DNA of 64,000 bases from Phycisphaerae bacterium (GTDB taxonomy: Bacteria; Chloroflexota; Anaerolineae; 4572-78; J111). Positions 40,538 to 47,491 of the stretch are shown piece by piece; positions within the stretch are counted from its first letter, which is position 1; every line of letters starts with the position of its first letter. A program made the translations under genes and the position numbers. The notes under the pieces were generated by a model, which ran no database searches, was not told where the DNA came from, and saw only the letters and a list, made by a program, of their open reading frames with translations. The DNA lies in assembly GCA_028285035.1 (NCBI GenBank), contig JANQQF010000061.1, positions 52,194-116,193 of the forward strand, read 5' to 3'.

Positions 40538-41197
40538 ATGAACAACAATGATTTTGGGATGGAACAAGATATTGGCATCAATTTTTGGTTAGGCTGGGTG
40601 TTTGGCAGTGGGGCTGCCTGGTTCCTGACTGTCTTTTTGATACCAACGATTGGACTTGAATTGGGGGCTTTGTTGGTCGGAGGGTTTGTCGGGGGAGTCC
40701 AATGGTTAATGTTACGCCGTTGGGTTCCCAATGCGGGTTGGTGGATCATCATAACAATTATTGGAGTCGGGCTGATTGGCACTTTGGGTGGGGTAGATTT
40801 GTCAATGGAGGCATTAGTACGCCGAGATGGGCGCCTTGATTTTGTATCGTTAACCGTTGGAAATGGGCAGGCGCTTATTGCTGGTGTATTTGTTCATATT
40901 GTTTTACAATGGCTAATTCTTCGCACCTGGGTTCGTCAAGCGTATTGGTGGATTTTAATGGCGGGCTTCAGTTGGTTAGTCGGACTAGTTATTATTTATC
41001 AATTAACCCAGAACATCGTCGATAATATTCTGGTCGGCGGCTTAAATGCTGATGAAGTGATTGTATTTGGAATGACCGTCTCAACAGCCTTGAGCGGCAT
41101 GGGGTTGATATGGCTATTACGACAGCCCCGTCCTGAGGTCCGTATTCCCATTACGGATAGTTGGGGGCAGTTCTTTCGCTCTCGCAGAAAAAATTAG
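40538..41197 (+). CDS. Hypothetical polytopic membrane protein
   Basis: 219 residues from the ATG at 40538. About six helices with repeated QWLMLRRWVPNAGWWI and QWLILRTWVRQAYWWI segments, which point to an internal duplication of a two-to-three-helix unit. Proteins of this look are common in cyanobacteria and Chloroflexota without a function. Convergent with the MFS gene (6 nt apart). Confidence 0.6.
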   Translation: MNNNDFGMEQDIGINFWLGWVFGSGAAWFLTVFLIPTIGLELGALLVGGFVGGVQWLMLRRWVPNAGWWIIITIIGVGLIGTLGGVDLSMEALVRRDGRLDFVSLTVGNGQALIAGVFVHIVLQWLILRTWVRQAYWWILMAGFSWLVGLVIIYQLTQNIVDNILVGGLNADEVIVFGMTVSTALSGMGLIWLLRQPRPEVRIPITDSWGQFFRSRRKN

Positions 41198-41203
41198 GCA
41201 CTG

Positions 41204-42640
41204 CTACCGTCTCAAATTTAAGGCCAGCAACGCCCCAAATCCAGCAAATCCGGTAAAATAGAGGAAGGCGGTCTGATAGGCGATAACTGGGGCTAAGTCA
41301 GCCTCTAGATTACCTTGCAGAATAACGCCGCCCAGGGCTGCTCCAATCACGACTCCAGCAAAACGAATCATACCATACAACCCTGCGGCAACCCCAGACT
41401 GAGAATCGTCCACACTGGATAAGACAGCGCGATGTAGGGCCGCCAAACCCAAACCAGCCCCCAAACCGTGCCAGCCTAACAGTAGGCTAACACCCCAAAG
41501 CGGTACTGTGGCAGACAGTTGCGAAAAAGCGGCCATTACCGACGTTTGCATAGCTAACCCAATGAAGACTGGATATCGACTCCCCCATTGATCGGCCATT
41601 TGCCCCCCATATCGTACGGTTATAATCATGCATCCCGGGCTGATCATCATCAAGGCCCCAATCAACGTTACACTCAAAAAATGTACATCATCCAAATAGA
41701 GTGGGATGAGTAGCGCGATGCCAGCCATCGCGAACATACGCATAGCAGCTGCCCAAGAGGCCAGGGTAAATCGCCTGTTACTAAACAAATCCAATTCAAT
41801 AAAAGGCTTAGGGTGGGTTCGTTCCCACCAAATCAGCGTCAGCAAGGAAATGATGGCACTGATCAAAAACCGAAAGTCCTGAAATGGTGGCACCCCAGTC
41901 ACTGAGCGACTGGTTAAATAAAAAAGAAAGCTCGTTGACATTATCGCCAACAGAAGCACACCAATCCAATCGAATTGTTTCAAAGACTCGGGGCGAACCG
42001 TGGACAAGCCAGCCGGAACATTACGCCGAATGACGATGAACGCTATGGCCCCAACCACAAGTGGCAAAATAAACGCAGCTTGCCACCCCAAATAATCGAC
42101 TAAAAGCCCTGCGCCCAAAGGCGATAGAAACGCAACTAACGGCCCAGTAGCGCTCCATGTTCCTAATGACCTGCCTCGCTCCGCCTCTGGAAATGTAGAT
42201 GAAATGAGAGCCATACCAAGCGGTAATAGCCCAGCGACCCCAATACCTTGAATCACTCGACCAATAAAGAGTAACCATAAGTTGGGGGCCAACACAGCCA
42301 AGATGGAGCCAAAGACAAAAATTACAACACCCGCCAGAATAAGCCGGCGCTTACCTAAACTATCACTCAGACGGCCATAGACTGGCATCAAAATCATGAA
42401 GGGCAAGGTCATCGCAGTGGTGATCCAAGAGACAAGTTCCTCAGAAATTTGAAAGGCCTCTCGGATGGCTGGCAAGGCCACACTTACTGGAGCAAACGAA
42501 AGCCCCATCATGACTGAGGCGAGCATTAAACTATACAGTACTCGCTTTAAGGAAAACTGCACCAGCTCACTTTGATCTTGGCTCGCCTCGTTCGGCACTA
42601 ACTCTGCCTGCCGCTCTTCTTGCCCTTGCACCGTCTGCAT
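41204..42640 (-). CDS. MFS drug:H+ antiporter, DHA2 family (14-helix type)
   Basis: 478 residues from the ATG at 42640 (AGGAG upstream). MFS motif A GRLSDSLGKRRLILAG, motif B-like LFIGRVIQGIGVAGLLPLG, motif C GLLPLGMALISSTFPEAERGRSLG. Long hydrophobic helices throughout, 13-14 predicted. Multidrug or metabolite efflux is the family role; the substrate is unknown. A charged N-terminal tail of ~35 residues precedes helix 1. Divergent from the CBS gene at 42859. Confidence 0.88.
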   Translation of the reverse strand: MQTVQGQEERQAELVPNEASQDQSELVQFSLKRVLYSLMLASVMMGLSFAPVSVALPAIREAFQISEELVSWITTAMTLPFMILMPVYGRLSDSLGKRRLILAGVVIFVFGSILAVLAPNLWLLFIGRVIQGIGVAGLLPLGMALISSTFPEAERGRSLGTWSATGPLVAFLSPLGAGLLVDYLGWQAAFILPLVVGAIAFIVIRRNVPAGLSTVRPESLKQFDWIGVLLLAIMSTSFLFYLTSRSVTGVPPFQDFRFLISAIISLLTLIWWERTHPKPFIELDLFSNRRFTLASWAAAMRMFAMAGIALLIPLYLDDVHFLSVTLIGALMMISPGCMIITVRYGGQMADQWGSRYPVFIGLAMQTSVMAAFSQLSATVPLWGVSLLLGWHGLGAGLGLAALHRAVLSSVDDSQSGVAAGLYGMIRFAGVVIGAALGGVILQGNLEADLAPVIAYQTAFLYFTGFAGFGALLALNLRR

Positions 42641-42734
42641 CGGTTTTATTCTCCTGATCATCAAAGGGATGATTATAGTACTGCCTGAGGAGAAATCAAC
42701 TCAATGAAATTGTGCCCTAATCATAGCAGAGAAT

Positions 42735-42752
42735 ACTAGCCACCTGACTAGG
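42735..42752. promoter_or_regulatory. 7-2-7 palindrome, copy 6 (MFS / CBS divergon)
   Basis: ACTAGCCACCTGACTAGG: CTAGCCA and TGACTAG inverted around CC. Another inverted repeat, GGCAAT...ATTGCC (42751-42772), overlaps its end. It is 107 nt upstream of the CBS gene. Confidence 0.6.
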
Positions 42753-42858
42753 CAATGGACTGTTCAATTGCCTGACAGTTTTTTCGAGATTTTACCCTAA
42801 ACTGTAAGGCAAGTAACAAAGTATACAATGTGGAACAAACAACAAAAGGAGTACAACA

Positions 42859-43311
42859 ATGAAAAAGGAACAAGTCAAAAATTGGATGACCCGCGAGGTC
42901 GTTACTGTTACATCTGATACAACCCTACCTGCCGCGCATCGAATTATGACCGATTACAACATCCGTCGGCTACCGGTAGTTAAGGATAATCGATTGGTTG
43001 GCATTGTTACCTTAGGGGATGTGCGTGAGGCAGAGCCATCAGATGCTACCTCACTGAGCGTTTGGGAAATGAATTACCTCTTGTCACAACTCAAGGTTGA
43101 AAAAGTGATGACCAAGAATCCAATCACCATTTCCCCCTTCGCCACCATTAGCGAAGCCGCTTGGACGATGATGGAATACAAAGTATCAGGCTTACCTGTG
43201 GTTGACCAACATAATGCCGTGCTTGGTATCATCACTGAATCTGACATATTCCGATTGGTTGTACAACGCTGGGATCGTCTTGAAGCAGTCGCTCGCGAGG
43301 CAATGGCCTAA
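42859..43311 (+). CDS. Tandem CBS-domain protein
   Basis: 150 residues, a Bateman module: VKNWMTREVVTVTSDTTLPAA / VGIVTLGDV and VEKVMTKNPITISPFATISEA / LGIITESDIFRLVV. Closely related to the two CBS proteins of the 25-28 kb operon, so the block has been duplicated. RBS AAAAGGAG 8 nt upstream. Single gene with its own terminator. Confidence 0.9.
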   Translation: MKKEQVKNWMTREVVTVTSDTTLPAAHRIMTDYNIRRLPVVKDNRLVGIVTLGDVREAEPSDATSLSVWEMNYLLSQLKVEKVMTKNPITISPFATISEAAWTMMEYKVSGLPVVDQHNAVLGIITESDIFRLVVQRWDRLEAVAREAMA

Positions 43312-43372
43312 TAACAAGTGACCGCTTGTGGGAAATGTAAAGTCTTGAAATAAACTAAATTTGGAGCAAAAG

Positions 43373-43417
43373 AAACGATAAATGGTAATGAAGATTGATT
43401 ACCATTTATCGTTTTTT
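43373..43417 (+). terminator. Terminator after the CBS gene
   Basis: AAACGATAAATGGTAAT / ATTACCATTTATCGTTT, a perfect 17-bp stem with an 8-nt loop and TTTT following. Confidence 0.9.
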
Positions 43418-43603
43418 AGAAGATAAATTTGATAGCACTTCAGAAAAGTACTGTTATGGTGATAGCAACAGTGCAATCACAGATTGAAAGGGGTTCGCGG
43501 ATTTTTTTACGAGGTGATCTGCGTTTTTCTGCCAATCTGCGTCTTTAAACATCAGCACTACTCAAACGGGGTACTATCATAAATTTGTATCAGGGTATTC
43601 TCT
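43418..43603. other. Non-coding gap with short direct repeats
   Basis: The gap before the cNMP-like gene (about 290 nt with the terminator). It contains two ATCTGCGT copies (in GATCTGCGTTTTTCTGCC and AATCTGCGTC, ~43520-43550), a phrase of the same loose repeat type as in other gaps. No clear promoter and no gene. Confidence 0.4.
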
Positions 43604-44068
43604 ATGGAAGTAACCCGAAATAAGATAACATTACGCCCAAAACTAGCGGCTCACCCTTTTTTATCAGGAATCGCCCCGGCCTATCTAGACTTTATCACTG
43701 ATTGTGCGATGGAAGCCCAGTTTGATAAAGATGAACATATCCTATTGGAAAATAGAGTTGCTGATAAATGTTTTTTGATTGAGAAAGGTGAGGCAAGCAT
43801 CAAAACTTTCCTATCGCCGAGTCAAGGCTTTGTGACAATTGAGCAGATCGGTGTGGGTGATATCGTTGGTTGGTCTTGGCTTGTCCCCCCCTACCACTGG
43901 CACTTCAGTGCTTTTGCCACGATCCCAACGACAACACTCGTGTTGGATGGGGCACGAATTCGGGCAAAATGTGTAAAAGATTGTGACTTTGGCTTCGAAA
44001 TTCAGCAACGATTACTAGCTGTCATAGGCAAGCGATTACGAATGATGCGACAAAACCTAAATAGCTAG
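43604..44068 (+). CDS. Non-canonical cNMP-binding-fold protein (GWSWL type)
   Basis: 154 residues, single domain. Paralogue of the protein at 25941: G89-F101 reads GWSWLVPPYHWHF, and the Cys pair KCVKDCDFGF is conserved. No DNA-binding domain. The canonical Arg of the phosphate-binding cassette is absent, so the ligand is probably not cAMP or cGMP. Single gene ending in a terminator. Confidence 0.8.
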   Translation: MEVTRNKITLRPKLAAHPFLSGIAPAYLDFITDCAMEAQFDKDEHILLENRVADKCFLIEKGEASIKTFLSPSQGFVTIEQIGVGDIVGWSWLVPPYHWHFSAFATIPTTTLVLDGARIRAKCVKDCDFGFEIQQRLLAVIGKRLRMMRQNLNS

Positions 44069-44101
44069 CTAGGTCAAAAACTAATCAATAAAACAGGTAA
44101 C

Positions 44102-44138
44102 AAACGCTTCAGATGGAGGGTCTATCTAAGGCGTTTTT
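44102..44138 (+). terminator. Terminator after the cNMP-like gene
   Basis: AAACGC-T-AGAT / ATCT-A-GCGTTTTT imperfect stem with a T-run, 34 nt past the stop codon. A TTTATAGTAA box (44141-44150) follows at once and may be the -10 of the next Usp gene. Confidence 0.75.
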
Positions 44139-44181
44139 GATTTATAGTAACAATGAAGTCACAAACCAATGGAGGTTCACT

Positions 44182-44661
44182 ATGACTAGAAAATATAAAA
44201 ACATCGTTGTTCCCTTAGACGGGTCAAATTTAGCTGAAACTGCTTTAGATGATGCCACTAGTCTTGCCCTTATCTATGACGCCACCGTGACCCTGGTTCA
44301 GGTTGTTCAACTGGCTGAACACGTCATCGGGCTGGATACGCCTTATCCGATGTATCTCGATCAACAGTGGGAAAATCAGAAAGTTTCAGCCTTGAACTAC
44401 TTGAAGGATATCCAACGAAACTTGGCTAAACTAAATATTCCAGTCAACATTTCAGTTGAAATTGGTGATGCCGCCGAGGCAATCATCGAGTATACCAATA
44501 AAAACGATACCGACCTTGTTGTGATGGCGACACACGGGCGAACAGGGTTGCAACGCTGGGTTTACGGTAGTGTAGCAGATAAGGTTCTACGTGGTGCCGA
44601 GGTTCCCGTGCTCTTGGTGCGTGCCTATGCGAAGAAGCGTGAGAAAGCTATCACTACCTAA
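44182..44661 (+). CDS. Universal stress protein (UspA family)
   Basis: 159 residues from the ATG at 44182 (GGAGG 7 nt upstream; the longer reading starts inside the terminator). VVPLDGSNLAETALDDA and ATHGRTG-N6-GSVADKV are intact. TATAGT (44143-44148) is a probable -10 with a weak -35, as expected for an activator-dependent gene. Confidence 0.9.
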   Translation: MTRKYKNIVVPLDGSNLAETALDDATSLALIYDATVTLVQVVQLAEHVIGLDTPYPMYLDQQWENQKVSALNYLKDIQRNLAKLNIPVNISVEIGDAAEAIIEYTNKNDTDLVVMATHGRTGLQRWVYGSVADKVLRGAEVPVLLVRAYAKKREKAITT

Positions 44662-44695
44662 AATTTACTATACAATCAAAAAACCATCTCAAATC

Positions 44696-44723
44696 AGGCC
44701 AGCCTAAATGATTAGGCTGGCCT
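44696..44723 (+). terminator. Terminator after Usp gene
   Basis: AGGCCAGCCTAA / TTAGGCTGGCCT, a perfect 12-bp stem with a 4-nt loop, followed by AATTATTTG. Confidence 0.8.
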
Positions 44724-44755
44724 AATTATTTGTCAGGATATCGACACCGCCCTGA

Positions 44756-44784
44756 TTGACAGGAACATCTCTTCAAAGTAAGCT
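44756..44784 (+). promoter_or_regulatory. Promoter of the HAD phosphatase gene
   Basis: TTGACA (44756-44761), 17-nt spacer, TAAGCT (44779-44784); 40 nt before the ATG. Confidence 0.5.
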
Positions 44785-44823
44785 ACATCCGTTTGAAAAT
44801 TTCATTGTAACAAGTGAGGGGTT

Positions 44824-45591
44824 ATGATTGGAAACAAAAATATTATCACGGATATGGATGGTGTTTTGGTTCGTGGACGCGCCTTAATTCCAGGGGTAGA
44901 TAAATTTATTACTAAATTACAGGCATCGGACCGAGAGTATCTAGTCTTAACAAATAATCCATTGTATACACCACGGGATTTGGTCCATCGTCTGCAAAGC
45001 GTGGGGTTAGAGATTCCCCCAGATCGTATCTTCACCTCAGCCTTAGCAACAGCTCGCTTTCTCCATAGCCAACGACCGAATGGGACAGCTTATGTCATTG
45101 GCGAAAGTGGTCTCACTGAAGCGATTCATGAGGTAGGTTATGTCATCACAGATATGAATCCTGATTATGTGGTCTTGGGCGAGACAAACACGTACAACTA
45201 TGAGGTTTTAACCAAAGCTATCCGATTAATTATGGATGGGGCCCGTTTTATTGCCACTAATCCTGACGTTTCAGGACCGAGTGAAAATGGCTTGGTTCCT
45301 GCCTGTGGTGCGGTGGCTGCTTTGATCGAAAAAGCAACGGGCAAAGCTCCGTTTTATGTGGGAAAGCCCAATCCATTGATGATGCGCACGGCCCTGAATT
45401 TTCTGGGGGTACACTCGGAAGATACCGTTATGATTGGGGATCGAATGGATACAGATATTGTAGCTGGCGTTGAGAGTGGAATGGACACTATTTTAGTCTT
45501 GAGCGGCATCACTGCTGAAACCGAGGTTGAAAAATACCCATTTCGTCCCTCTCATATCCTCAATTCTATTGCCGATTTAGAGTTATACTGA
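44824..45591 (+). CDS. HAD-superfamily hydrolase, NagD-like (class IIA)
   Basis: 255 residues. HAD motif [12 protein letters not shown] (nucleophile D10, acid D12), motif II VLTNNP, the C2-type cap at ~75-175, motif III Lys in YVGKPNPLM and motif [16 protein letters not shown] phosphatase of small phosphates (nucleotide or sugar phosphates), cytosolic; exact substrate unknown. RBS GAGGGG. It lies between two Usp genes of the stress block. Confidence 0.9.
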   Translation: MIGNKNIITDMDGVLVRGRALIPGVDKFITKLQASDREYLVLTNNPLYTPRDLVHRLQSVGLEIPPDRIFTSALATARFLHSQRPNGTAYVIGESGLTEAIHEVGYVITDMNPDYVVLGETNTYNYEVLTKAIRLIMDGARFIATNPDVSGPSENGLVPACGAVAALIEKATGKAPFYVGKPNPLMMRTALNFLGVHSEDTVMIGDRMDTDIVAGVESGMDTILVLSGITAETEVEKYPFRPSHILNSIADLELY

Positions 45592-45670
45592 CCCGGACAT
45601 AGAAAACTCAACACGACTCCTTGTTCCAAGAACCATCTTGAAAAGTTTAGAAAGTTACGTCTGGGTCAGT
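45587..45670. other. Long inverted repeat overlapping the HAD stop codon
   Basis: ACTGACCCGGACAT (45587-45600) and ACGTCTGGGTCAGT (45657-45670) match at 12 of 14 positions around a 56-nt loop holding a second small stem CAAGA/TCTTG (45627-45640). No T-run. It may be a small structured RNA element or a remnant repeat. Confidence 0.4.
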
Positions 45671-45687
45671 AAATCAATGCGTTTCAC

Positions 45688-45705
45688 CCTGGTCAGACGA
45701 CTAGG
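45688..45705. promoter_or_regulatory. 7-2-7 palindrome, copy 7 (Usp-Usp-HPF operon)
   Basis: CCTGGTCAGACGACTAGG. CTGGTCA and CGACTAG, inverted around a 2-nt gap. It lies 125 nt upstream of the first Usp gene, with a terminator in between. Confidence 0.55.
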
Positions 45706-45730
45706 TTAAATACTCGCTCCTCTATCAGGT

Positions 45731-45775
45731 AAAACTCCCCTCAAATGTTGGGTCCATTTGAGGAGAGTTTTTTTT
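45731..45775 (+). terminator. Strong terminator before the Usp-Usp-HPF operon
   Basis: AAAACTCCCCTCAAATG / CATTTGAGGAGAGTTTT with one mismatch, a 7-nt loop and eight T. Just after it is TTTATAGTAA (45772-45781), the probable -10 of the operon. Confidence 0.85.
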
Positions 45776-45812
45776 ATAGTAAAGACAAGATATGAACACA
45801 CAGGAGGTACCT

Positions 45813-46271
45813 ATGCAAACACCGTATCAACATATCTTGGTTCCGCTGGATGGGTCAGACTTAGCCGAGGCAGCTTTGAGAGATGCAATAAGCATGGCTC
45901 AGTTAAACAATGGTAGATTAACTTTGTTGGAGGTGGTGTCACCGCTTGACCACATGATGATGGAAACTGCCGCTATAAGCGCAGCCGATTACATCAATCA
46001 CCAAAAAACATATGCCGAAAATTATCTTGCTCAAGTGTATCAAGCATATGAGACTGACTCTGTGCCAATGGAAACGGCTGTAACCATTGGGAAACCTGGT
46101 GAAGCGATCATCGATTATGCTAAAAAGCATGACATCGATTTAATTGTAATGGCCACGCACGGTCGATCTGGTGTGGCCCGTTGGATGTATGGTAGTGTGG
46201 CAGACAAGGTGTTACGAGGCGCAGAGCAACCAGTTTTGTTGGTTCGTAATCGTCCCAATGGAGTCAATTAG
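45813..46271 (+). CDS. Universal stress protein (UspA family)
   Basis: 152 residues from MQTPYQHILVPLDGSDLAEA (ATG 45813, CAGGAGG 6 nt upstream). The C-terminal ATHGRSG-N6-GSVADKV loop is complete. First gene of Usp-Usp-HPF. Confidence 0.9.
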   Translation: MQTPYQHILVPLDGSDLAEAALRDAISMAQLNNGRLTLLEVVSPLDHMMMETAAISAADYINHQKTYAENYLAQVYQAYETDSVPMETAVTIGKPGEAIIDYAKKHDIDLIVMATHGRSGVARWMYGSVADKVLRGAEQPVLLVRNRPNGVN

Positions 46272-46299
46272 TATCACCATCCAAATATGGAGGCGGATG

Positions 46300-46755
46300 A
46301 TGAAAAACATTCTTGTACCCGTTGATTTTTCAGAGGCTACTGTAGGCATGTTGGACACAGTCATAGAACTCGCCAGTGCATTTGACGCCAAAGTTTGGAT
46401 TTTGCATGTAGCCGAGCCAGAACCTACTTTTATTGGATATGATGTTGGGCCAGATTATATTGACGAAGCACAAGCTCATCTTATTTACGATAATCAGCAA
46501 GCGGTTCAGGTAATGTCTCAAAGTCTCCACGCCAAAGGTATCAAAGCTAACTCTCTCTTGATTCAAGGTGTAACGATTGACACAATTCTAAAAGAGGCAG
46601 ACAAACTTAAAGCTGACTTGATTGTACTTAGCCCACACAAACATGAGGCAATCTATCAGGCGCTTGTGGGTAGTGTTAGTGAGGGTGTATTGAGGAAAGC
46701 CACCTGCCCTGTTCTGTTGATCCCAGATAAATCTAAAGAAAATAAGGATGATTGA
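46300..46755 (+). CDS. Universal stress protein (UspA family), divergent loop
   Basis: 151 residues from MKNILVPVDFSEATVGMLDT (ATG 46300, GGAGG upstream; ATG 46297 also possible). The nucleotide loop is altered, SPHKHEAIYQALVGSVSEGV: the HG-RxG glycine is replaced and only GS remains, so ATP binding may be lost. It lies 28 nt after the first Usp and 3 nt before the HPF gene. Confidence 0.85.
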   Translation: MKNILVPVDFSEATVGMLDTVIELASAFDAKVWILHVAEPEPTFIGYDVGPDYIDEAQAHLIYDNQQAVQVMSQSLHAKGIKANSLLIQGVTIDTILKEADKLKADLIVLSPHKHEAIYQALVGSVSEGVLRKATCPVLLIPDKSKENKDD

Positions 46756-46758
46756 ACA

Positions 46759-47142
46759 ATGCGAATAAATTTACATGGCGATAAATTGCTTATCTATCAA
46801 ATCGAAGACTATGCTACAAAAAAATTCAATAAGTTGTATCGACATCTACCTGATCTTCACGAGATTAATGTCAATGTAAAACAGGAAGATAACCATCGTG
46901 GGAGGGAGAAAAGTTGCATCAATGTCACTGCTCAGGCAAATGAAATCACCTTTCACGCTGAGCAACGGGGGCCAACATTGCATCATAGTGTGGATGGGGT
47001 ATTAAACAAATTACTTCACCAAATCACACACTATAAAGGAAAGCGGCTTGATCGTTGGCAAGGCCATTTACCCTCACAAAAGCGAGCTGATTTTTATAAT
47101 GAGACAAGCCTGTTTGTTGAAGAAGAGGAGGCTGTACGCTAA
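46759..47142 (+). CDS. hpf: Ribosome hibernation promoting factor (HPF/RaiA family)
   Basis: 127 residues, the short S30AE domain: KKFNKLYRHLPDLHEINVNVKQEDN, CINVTAQANEITFHAEQRGPTLHHSVDGVLNKLLHQITHYKGKRLDRW. It binds the 30S decoding channel to inactivate ribosomes in stationary phase or energy stress. The C-terminal extension (~25 residues, acidic) is short, not the long-HPF dimerisation domain. Third gene of the Usp operon, RBS AAGGATG. Confidence 0.85.
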   Translation: MRINLHGDKLLIYQIEDYATKKFNKLYRHLPDLHEINVNVKQEDNHRGREKSCINVTAQANEITFHAEQRGPTLHHSVDGVLNKLLHQITHYKGKRLDRWQGHLPSQKRADFYNETSLFVEEEEAVR

Positions 47143-47160
47143 CCTGTCCAAGTGAACAGG
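47143..47160. promoter_or_regulatory. 7-2-7 palindrome, copy 8 (small membrane peptide)
   Basis: CCTGTCCAAGTGAACAGG, directly after the hpf stop codon (the stop's last base is the preceding A). The flanks extend the symmetry to 20 bp (ACCTGT...ACAGGT). 110 nt upstream of the 43-aa gene. Confidence 0.5.
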
Positions 47161-47218
47161 TAGAAGACCCGCCGTCTGCCGGGCGCATCTTAAATCAAAA
47201 TCGGATACCCTATAGCTA

Positions 47219-47237
47219 GTAAAGCACAGGGCTTTAC
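47219..47237. other. Short perfect inverted repeat in the leader of the 43-aa gene
   Basis: GTAAAGC-ACAGG-GCTTTAC, 7-bp stem and 5-nt loop, right after CCCTATAGC (TATAGC at 47211-47216, -10 candidate). Confidence 0.4.
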
Positions 47238-47270
47238 GACAAGATTTGAAACTAGCTTAGGAGGTCAATT

Positions 47271-47402
47271 ATGTTAGCCCGATATAATGGATTTGAAACC
47301 TGGCCTGACTGGGTCAAAATGTTACTCTTGGTCGGAATGACCGTCGTTACAATGGCTGGTACTGTCATCATCCTGTCTTGGCTCCTCGACCTCATCGTCT
47401 AG
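47271..47402 (+). CDS. Small single-span membrane peptide, 43 aa
   Basis: ATG 47271 preceded by TTAGGAGGTCAATT, an ideal RBS. The product begins MLARYNGFETWPDWVKML and continues as one helix (LLLVGMTVVTMAGTVIILSW) ending LLDLIV. It has its own terminator and a palindrome copy upstream, so it behaves as a member of the stress regulon. Similar in size and setting to the 41-aa and 55-aa membrane peptides of this window; no shared sequence seen. Function unknown. Confidence 0.75.
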   Translation: MLARYNGFETWPDWVKMLLLVGMTVVTMAGTVIILSWLLDLIV

Positions 47403-47427
47403 CCTGCTAGCGAAATATTTAATCTAA

Positions 47428-47466
47428 AAGACCCCAGATGTTTAAGTGCAAACAATCTGGGGTCTT
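47428..47466 (+). terminator. Terminator of the 43-aa gene
   Basis: AAGACCCCAGAT / ATCTGGGGTCTT, a perfect 12-bp stem with a 15-nt loop. Confidence 0.85.
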
Positions 47467-47491
47467 CTCATTTTCAAAGCCAATCTGTCAA

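Noticed and set aside
44063..44077. A further 7-2-7 palindrome at the stop codon of the cNMP-like gene (TAGCTAGCTAGGTCA)
   Set aside because: Only one half resembles the motif; the symmetry is that of a simple TAGC repeat, so it was not counted as a copy.
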